Positions 58,595 to 64,000 of a stretch of 64,000 bases of DNA are shown piece after piece; positions within the stretch are counted from its first letter, which is position 1; each line of letters opens with the position of its first letter. A program made the position numbers and the translations under genes. Origin of the DNA: Bacteroidales bacterium (GTDB taxonomy: Bacteria; Bacteroidota; Bacteroidia; Bacteroidales; JAADGE01); the NCBI GenBank assembly GCA_021108035.1, contig JAIORQ010000075.1, forward strand, positions 17,630 to 81,629, read 5' to 3'. The notes below the pieces were generated by a model. That model was not told where the DNA came from. It saw only the letters and a program-made list of their open reading frames with translations, and did no database searches.

Positions 58595-60769
58595 ATGAAT
58601 ATTATAACAAAAACAATAAAATTCGGAAAAGGAAAAGAAATTACAATTGAAACCGGTAAATTGGCTAAACAAGCCGATGGGTCAGTAGTTGTAAGGCAAG
58701 GAAATACTATGCTTTTGGCAACTGTGGTTTCTGCAAAAGAGGCACGACAACATGTTGATTTTATGCCGCTTTCGGTAGATTACAGAGAAAAATTTTCTGC
58801 TGCCGGAAGAATACCCGGAGGTTTCAGAAAAAGAGAAGGAAGACCTTCTGATGATGAAGTATTAGTAGCAAGATTAGTTGATCGTGCTTTACGTCCGTTA
58901 TTCCCAAAAGATTATCATGCAGACACTTTTGTGAATGTAGAACTTTTTTCAGCTGATACAGAGGGAGTTATGCCTGATTCTTTAGCCGGTTTAGCTGCTT
59001 CTGCCGCTCTGGCTGTCAGCGATATACCTTTTAACGGACCTATTTCAGAAGTGAGGGTTGCAAGAATTGAAGGAGAGTTATTAATTAATCCTACAGTTTC
59101 TGAACTTGAAATTTCAGATATAAATATCATGATTGCAGCAACTATTGATAATATTTTGATGGTTGAAGGCGATATGAAAGAAATATCTGAAGAAGAAATG
59201 GTTGAAGCCATAAAATTCGGACACGAAGAAATTAAAAAACATTGCAGTGTTCAAATGGAAATGGCAGAAGAGAAAGGTGTAACAGAAAAAAGAGAATATT
59301 GCCATGAGGAAGAAGGTGATGAGGAATTGAGAGAGAAATTAGATAAAGCAGTAAGAACAAAATTATATGATGTTGCAAAATCTGCTTTAGCAAAACATAT
59401 TCGATCAGAAAAGTTTACATCAATTAAACAGGAATTTATTGACAGTCTGGAAGTTAGTGAAGATGAAGAGATAAATGAAAATTTAATAGGTAATTACTTT
59501 TATGAAATTGAAAAAGATGTAATAAGAAAACTGGTTTTAGATGAAGGTATTCGTTTAGACGGTAGAAAATTAGATGAAATCAGGGATATATGGTGTGAGG
59601 TGGATTATTTGCCGTCAGCTCACGGTTCTGCTGTGTTTACCAGAGGAGAAACACAATCTTTAACAAGCGTAACTCTTGGTTCTCCGCTTGATGTTCAAAT
59701 AATTGACAGACCTTTGTTACAAGATAAAGAGCGTTTTATGTTGCATTATAACTTTTTGCCGTATTCAACAGGAGACGCAAGACCATACAGAGGAACCGGA
59801 AGAAGAGAAATCGGACACGGAAATTTGGCACACAGGGCAATTGCTTCCATGTTACCCGAAAAAGACGAAAATCCTTATACAATAAGAATTGTTTCAGATA
59901 TTTTAGAATCAAACGGTTCTTCTTCTATGGCAACAGTTTGTGCCGGTGTTCTTGCTCTTATGGATACAGGAGTTCAGATTAAAAAACCTGTTTCAGGTAT
60001 TGCAATGGGATTGATAACTGACAGTAAGGGAAACTATGCTGTATTATCAGATATTCTTGGTGATGAAGACCATCTCGGAGATATGGATTTTAAAGTAACA
60101 GGAACAAAAGACGGAATTACTGCTTGCCAGATGGATATTAAAGTTGACGGTTTATCTTATGATATCTTAACTAAAGCATTACTTCAAGCAAAAGAGGGCA
60201 GAGCCCATATTTTAGGTGAAATGTTAAAAACAATTTCTGAACCGAGAGAAGAGTATAAACCTCACGTTCCCGGAATTACTTCAATTATTATCCCTTCTGA
60301 TTTGATAGGCACAGTAATTGGTCCCGGAGGAAAAATGATTCAAGAAATTCAAAAAAATACCGGAACTACAATTACTATTGATGAAATTGACGGACACGGA
60401 AATGTAGTTATCATGGGACCGACACAAGACTCTATTTCGGAAGCAAAAGATTATATTAAAGGTTTAACAGCTGTTCCGGAAGTTGGTCAAGTTTATCAAG
60501 GAAAGGTTAAAACTATTGTAGCTTTTGGTGCTTTTATTGAAATTTTACCCGGAAAAGACGGATTATTACACATTTCAGAAATCAGTCATCAACGAACTAA
60601 TAAAGTCGAAGATGTATTAAAAGAAGGTCAAGAAATTGAGGTGAAATTAGTAGGTGTTGATCCGAGAACCAAAAAATTAAAATTATCACGAAAAGCTTTA
60701 CTTCCGAAACCGGAAAGAAAAGAGAATAAAGAATCCGGTCAAAATAAAGAAGTTGACGGAAATAAATAA
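58595..60769 (+). CDS. pnp: Polyribonucleotide nucleotidyltransferase (PNPase)
   Basis: 724 residues. Two RNase PH domains, with [20 protein letters not shown] in the first and [32 protein letters not shown] and [20 protein letters not shown] [16 protein letters not shown] in the second, separated by a helical domain. KH domain (about 570-630, [15 protein letters not shown]) and S1 domain (about 635-705, [17 protein letters not shown]). It degrades RNA 3'-to-5' by phosphorolysis and works in mRNA turnover. The C-terminus is Lys/Glu-rich. It follows rpsO as in most bacteria. Confidence 0.97.
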   Translation: MNIITKTIKFGKGKEITIETGKLAKQADGSVVVRQGNTMLLATVVSAKEARQHVDFMPLSVDYREKFSAAGRIPGGFRKREGRPSDDEVLVARLVDRALRPLFPKDYHADTFVNVELFSADTEGVMPDSLAGLAASAALAVSDIPFNGPISEVRVARIEGELLINPTVSELEISDINIMIAATIDNILMVEGDMKEISEEEMVEAIKFGHEEIKKHCSVQMEMAEEKGVTEKREYCHEEEGDEELREKLDKAVRTKLYDVAKSALAKHIRSEKFTSIKQEFIDSLEVSEDEEINENLIGNYFYEIEKDVIRKLVLDEGIRLDGRKLDEIRDIWCEVDYLPSAHGSAVFTRGETQSLTSVTLGSPLDVQIIDRPLLQDKERFMLHYNFLPYSTGDARPYRGTGRREIGHGNLAHRAIASMLPEKDENPYTIRIVSDILESNGSSSMATVCAGVLALMDTGVQIKKPVSGIAMGLITDSKGNYAVLSDILGDEDHLGDMDFKVTGTKDGITACQMDIKVDGLSYDILTKALLQAKEGRAHILGEMLKTISEPREEYKPHVPGITSIIIPSDLIGTVIGPGGKMIQEIQKNTGTTITIDEIDGHGNVVIMGPTQDSISEAKDYIKGLTAVPEVGQVYQGKVKTIVAFGAFIEILPGKDGLLHISEISHQRTNKVEDVLKEGQEIEVKLVGVDPRTKKLKLSRKALLPKPERKENKESGQNKEVDGNK

Positions 60770-60774
60770 TTATA

Positions 60775-60835
60775 TTGTTTCATTGCTGCATTGCCTGCCT
60801 GCAGGCTGTTTTTTAACAATGTAGCAATGAAACAA
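60775..60835. repeat. Dispersed intergenic hairpin family, copy B
   Basis: TTGTTTCATTGCT pairs perfectly with AGCAATGAAACAA (13 bp) around a core GCCTGCCTGCAGGCTGTTTT. It lies between the convergent pnp and penicillin acylase stops and could end both transcripts. Confidence 0.75.
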
Positions 60836-60854
60836 TTTAACAATGAATATCTCA

Positions 60855-63248
60855 TTATTTTTCAGGGATAAATGTAGCCTCGTAAACGGATTTTTCTTTC
60901 ACTTTTTCAAAACTTGTATAATCACTGTGGTAAATGCCGTTTATGTACATTTCAGTTTGATCACAATAATGATCACTTGCAGGGATTCCCGAAACTCCGG
61001 TTGGTATTATTGAGTATGATTCATCAAAATTTGCCGTATTGTATATATGTCTGTGTGATGCTCCGTGATTTGCAATAAATGATGTAGGATAATCATAGGA
61101 ATAAGGACTTACAGTATGATAACTTCCTCCTACAGAATAAGTTCTGTTTAAATTAAACAATAAATTCATTAAACCGTTTTTTCCTATAGGTTGTATAAGA
61201 GCAACTTTATGCAGTTCTCCCCATTTTGTATCTGTAATCTTTTTTCCGTGTTCTTCTTTAAAATTATTCAGGGTTTCTTTGAAAGATATTTTTATCATAT
61301 CAGCAAAAGTCTCCTTCTTATCTGTATTGATATCATCGCATAAAACTGATTCTCCGGTTTTTATAATTTTATCGAAAAGATAATTTATAAACAAATCCTT
61401 TTTCTCGAATTCCTCATACAATTCTTTCGGCATTTCATCAATCATTATATTTTTTCCGAGAACGATATAAAACGTTTCAAAGATTGTTGGTGCAATATAA
61501 TCTTCAGAATAAATATGATCCCAATCTTTCAGAATTTGTAATGCTTCTTTTTCTTGATCATTTAAATCTTGCATTTCTTCAATATGTTTTATTACAATCG
61601 GCAACATTTCATCAACTAAAACAGCTTTTTGATCATTTTGCATTGCTTTAAAGTCTTCAACAGATAATAATTCTTTTTCTGTCAACATTTGCTCAATTCT
61701 TTTTGCTCTGTTTTGGAGGTCAGACCAAGCACTGATATAATAAGGAAAATTATCTCCTGTTGATTTGTTATTTGCTGAAAAAACATAGCCGCATTCAGGG
61801 TTGTATGTGTATGGTAAAGAATCAAAAGGAACAAAACCTTCCCAGTCGTATTTGCTTGTATCTCCGAGGAAGAACATATGACCTGCTGTTTTTCTTATCG
61901 GAATGCCGGCACAACATTGCAAACCGATATTTCCTTCAATATCTGCATAAGCAATATTTTGGCTGACGGCTTTAAACGTCTTAACGGCATTTCTGAATTC
62001 ATCCCAATTTTTTGCTCGGTTCAAAAGATAAATTGATCTCAACTCATCACTGAATTCGTTACCGACCCAATGCATTGATATTGATTTATCTTCAATCTTT
62101 TTAAAACCGCTGATTATTGGTCCTCTGTGAGTAAATTTTATTTCTTTTTCAACAGTTTCATCTTTTCCTTTAATTTTAATTATTTCTTTTCTTACTTCAA
62201 TATCTTTCCATTCATCGTTAAATCTGTATTGATTTTCATTTTCGGGATTTATTGTTTCAATATAAAAATCAGCTCCGTCCATTGATACATTTGTCATTCC
62301 CCAAGCAATATTTTCATTATGTCCGGCAATTACAAATGGTTGTCCGGGTAAAATTACTCCGGTTACATCTAATTTACCGTCAATATGTTGATGTATTTGA
62401 GACCAAACGCCGGGTATCATCAATCCCAAATGCATATCATTTGCAAAGATCGGCTTACCGGTTACACTTTTTTTACCTGATACTACCCAATTATTGCTGG
62501 CTTTAAATATTTCGGGAGCAATACTGTTTATCTTTCGGAATACTGATACTAATGCAGAATCTTCAAGTTCTGCCTTTAATTCAGGATAAACAGTTGTGTT
62601 CTGCAAACCGAGATCAGGAACAATCTCTTTAAACTTTTCTTCATTTAACACATTTTGTAACTTGTATAATACTGATTCCATGCTCCAACCGGTTTCTAAA
62701 TTCCAAGCCATATATCCGATAAGATTTATGCAATGCTTGGGTTTCCATTGTTCAGGTTTATAACCCAAAATTGTAAATTCAAAAGACATATCTTTTTCGT
62801 AATCTTCAATATATTGATTAACTCCTTCAGAAAAAGCTTTTAAAGCTGACATAACTTCAGGGTTTGCCTGTTTTATTATCATGTCTGATTTTTCCGGTAT
62901 CCTTAATGATCTTAAAATAACATCTGATTCGACCATATCTTCTCCGAATATTTCAGATAATCTTCCTTGAGTAATTCTTCTTAATAAATCCATTTGCCAC
63001 ATGCGGTCTTGTGCCGAAATATAACCGGTTACTTTATACAGGTCTTCTTCGTTTTTTGCATAAACATGCGGTATGCCGAATTCATCTCTGTAAACTTTTA
63101 CTTCTTCTTTTAAGCCCTCTGTCTCTACGACAGCATTATAATCAGGCAAACCCGATTTTGAAATTGATTTGACAATAAAAAATGCAACAATTACAATAAT
63201 AACTGTTACTACTCCAATGATAAGCAATATTTTAACAGATTTTTTCAT
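60855..63248 (-). CDS. Penicillin acylase family (Ntn-hydrolase) protein
   Basis: 797 residues from ATG at 63248; a longer frame to 63296 adds 16 residues and overlaps a promoter element. One N-terminal anchor (about 4-26). The alpha chain has EVKVYRDEFGIPHVYAKNEE and GYISAQDRMWQMDLLRR. The nucleophile Ser opens the beta chain in FKASNNWVVSGKKS, followed by PIFANDMHLGL, IAGHNENIAWGMTNV, the DADFY-like GADFYIE and HRGPI. The enzyme matures by self-cleavage before this Ser and hydrolyses amides such as acyl-homoserine lactones or beta-lactam side chains; the substrate here is unknown. It appears monocistronic. Confidence 0.92.
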   Translation of the reverse strand: MKKSVKILLIIGVVTVIIVIVAFFIVKSISKSGLPDYNAVVETEGLKEEVKVYRDEFGIPHVYAKNEEDLYKVTGYISAQDRMWQMDLLRRITQGRLSEIFGEDMVESDVILRSLRIPEKSDMIIKQANPEVMSALKAFSEGVNQYIEDYEKDMSFEFTILGYKPEQWKPKHCINLIGYMAWNLETGWSMESVLYKLQNVLNEEKFKEIVPDLGLQNTTVYPELKAELEDSALVSVFRKINSIAPEIFKASNNWVVSGKKSVTGKPIFANDMHLGLMIPGVWSQIHQHIDGKLDVTGVILPGQPFVIAGHNENIAWGMTNVSMDGADFYIETINPENENQYRFNDEWKDIEVRKEIIKIKGKDETVEKEIKFTHRGPIISGFKKIEDKSISMHWVGNEFSDELRSIYLLNRAKNWDEFRNAVKTFKAVSQNIAYADIEGNIGLQCCAGIPIRKTAGHMFFLGDTSKYDWEGFVPFDSLPYTYNPECGYVFSANNKSTGDNFPYYISAWSDLQNRAKRIEQMLTEKELLSVEDFKAMQNDQKAVLVDEMLPIVIKHIEEMQDLNDQEKEALQILKDWDHIYSEDYIAPTIFETFYIVLGKNIMIDEMPKELYEEFEKKDLFINYLFDKIIKTGESVLCDDINTDKKETFADMIKISFKETLNNFKEEHGKKITDTKWGELHKVALIQPIGKNGLMNLLFNLNRTYSVGGSYHTVSPYSYDYPTSFIANHGASHRHIYNTANFDESYSIIPTGVSGIPASDHYCDQTEMYINGIYHSDYTSFEKVKEKSVYEATFIPEK

Positions 63249-63262
63249 ATGAATAATTTTTT

Positions 63263-63270
63263 CAAATATA
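63263..63270 (-). promoter_or_regulatory. Bacteroidota -7 element for the penicillin acylase gene
   Basis: TATATTTG on the minus strand, 15 bp from ATG 63248. It lies inside the longer reading frame and so favours the shorter start. Confidence 0.55.
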
Positions 63271-63403
63271 TATAAAAGAATGAAATAAAAAAGCACTCAA
63301 TAATTCAAACAATTGTATTCATACATTTACTCATGAGTCTTAACAGTACTTCTTGCACATAAAAACCTTACTTATCTTATACCATAAGAGTACTATTTAT
63401 GTC

Positions 63404-63519
63404 TAATAAGCTTACTTCCCACATAACAAAAGTGCATTACCTATGCAGTAATAAGATTACTTCCTGCATAACATAAGTACATTACTTTTGCAGTAAAAGA
63501 TTACTTCTTTTGAAGTGCA
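63404..63519. repeat. Degenerate 45-bp tandem repeat
   Basis: Units 63404-63448 and 63449-63493 share TAATAAG(C/A)TTACTTCC, then GCATAACA and GCAG at the end, with a partial third unit to about 63519. It is AT-rich and upstream of the penicillin acylase gene. All frames contain stops, so it is not coding. Confidence 0.75.
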
Positions 63520-64000
63520 AATATACTTCTTTTGAAATATAATAACACTTCCGAAACTTCTGTTTTCAAATTTCTTTTTTGTCATTCACTACATAAAAAC
63601 GACATGTGGTTACAAAAATACTACCGTTCACTACAAAAATCGTAAATCTCTTTTTTATAGTTTTAATATTACATAGTTTTACTTCGTGAAAATCTGTTTG
63701 ATTTAAATCTGTTTTTGCATTTTTTATGGTTCATCAGGATAATGCGTATTTTTGTTTCTATCAAAATTATATTGTTCTATTTCTTTTGTCCCTTTTGGGA
63801 CATACTATTTGTAACACGGCAGGGAACTGCCGTGATATACAGCACTACCGGTTTTGAGTTCCGTAGGAACGTTCCTACGGAACTCAAAATCTTAATCGTT
63901 TATTGTCACGGCACTGACGAGGCTGTGTGAAAACGTAATTGCTTCTATTTTATTCAAAATTTAGAAATATTAGTATATTTGTTACCTATATGCTTTTTAT
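63520..64000. other. Gene-free end of the window with a palindrome cluster
   Basis: No supported gene. Three hairpins occur in about 100 bp: GTCCC-TTTT-GGGAC (63787-63800), CACGGCAG-GGAA-CTGCCGTG (about 63817-63836) and a perfect 38-bp palindrome at 63852-63889. Confidence 0.65.
63852..63889. repeat. Perfect 38-bp palindrome
   Basis: TTTTGAGTTCCGTAGGAAC is followed immediately by its exact reverse complement. It is more GC-rich than its surroundings. This is typical of dispersed palindromic elements, or of a terminator working in both directions given the A/T ends. Confidence 0.9.

Noticed and set aside
63715..63930. Plus-strand frame of 71 codons
   Set aside because: It runs through the cluster of palindromes including the perfect 38-bp one; composition and repeats explain it better than a gene.

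Overview
The window comes from an AT-rich member of the Bacteroidota, probably a Bacteroidales or Marinilabiliales relative. The evidence is type IX secretion C-terminal domains, lamin-tail and CotH proteins, a SusC-type TonB plug, GIN (DUF2807), DUF3078, DUF4956 and DUF6249 proteins, Y_Y_Y/LytTR two-component pairs, and many TAnnTTTG (-7) promoter elements. No rRNA, tRNA, CRISPR array or intact mobile element was seen.

Layout. Bases 1-6944 (minus) form a surface and export cluster: CotH/lamin-tail T9SS protein, small lamin-tail T9SS protein, DUF4956 membrane protein, HlyD-type adaptor, and a TolC-like protein cut by the window edge. Bases 7190-16854 hold a RelA/SpoT-type alarmone synthetase with a degenerate hydrolase domain, a 1626-residue alpha-2-macroglobulin with an inserted carboxypeptidase-regulatory plus SusC plug module, and an ECF sigma factor with a candidate membrane anti-sigma. 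Bases 16864-24258 (minus) hold GNAT, aroC, a DUF433/DUF5615 toxin-antitoxin pair, a VWA-like membrane protein, a MORN-like secreted protein, an orphan MNT nucleotidyltransferase, fabG, and an antitoxin-like gene followed by a broken ParE/RelE toxin. Bases 24371-36257 mix a TPR/PP2C phosphatase, a GIN lipoprotein, two tandem PagL-like lipid A deacylases, YggS, an OmpH-like lipoprotein, a glycosyltransferase, a SiaC-like protein, DUF3078, a CDF transporter and a GldN-like protein. Bases 36387-40840 (plus) are a compact signalling operon: SiaC-like protein, hybrid histidine kinase with six 35-residue coiled-coil repeats, response regulator/PP2C phosphatase, and a small Cys protein. Bases 41507-45354 are tnaA, a MATE exporter and a ROK kinase. 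Bases 45820-51744 (minus) hold a POT-like transporter, sulfotransferase, polysaccharide deacetylase, rlmN and a tandem universal stress protein.

The most unusual region is 52010-58080. A LytS-type sensor kinase with a periplasmic propeller and its LytTR regulator are followed by three extra copies of the regulator's own 3' end. Then come two monocistronic cassettes, each with a near-identical leader of about 150 bp, a GG-leader Cys-rich precursor peptide and a strong terminator. A third decayed cassette is again preceded by a copy of the regulator tail. No modification enzyme is visible. The pattern suggests a duplicating RiPP (lanthipeptide-like) cassette array beside a dedicated two-component system. 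The window ends with rpsO-pnp, a penicillin acylase family protein, and a gene-free stretch rich in palindromes.

Dispersed intergenic repeats are frequent, including a bipartite 3'-UTR element and a hairpin family showing a compensatory base change.
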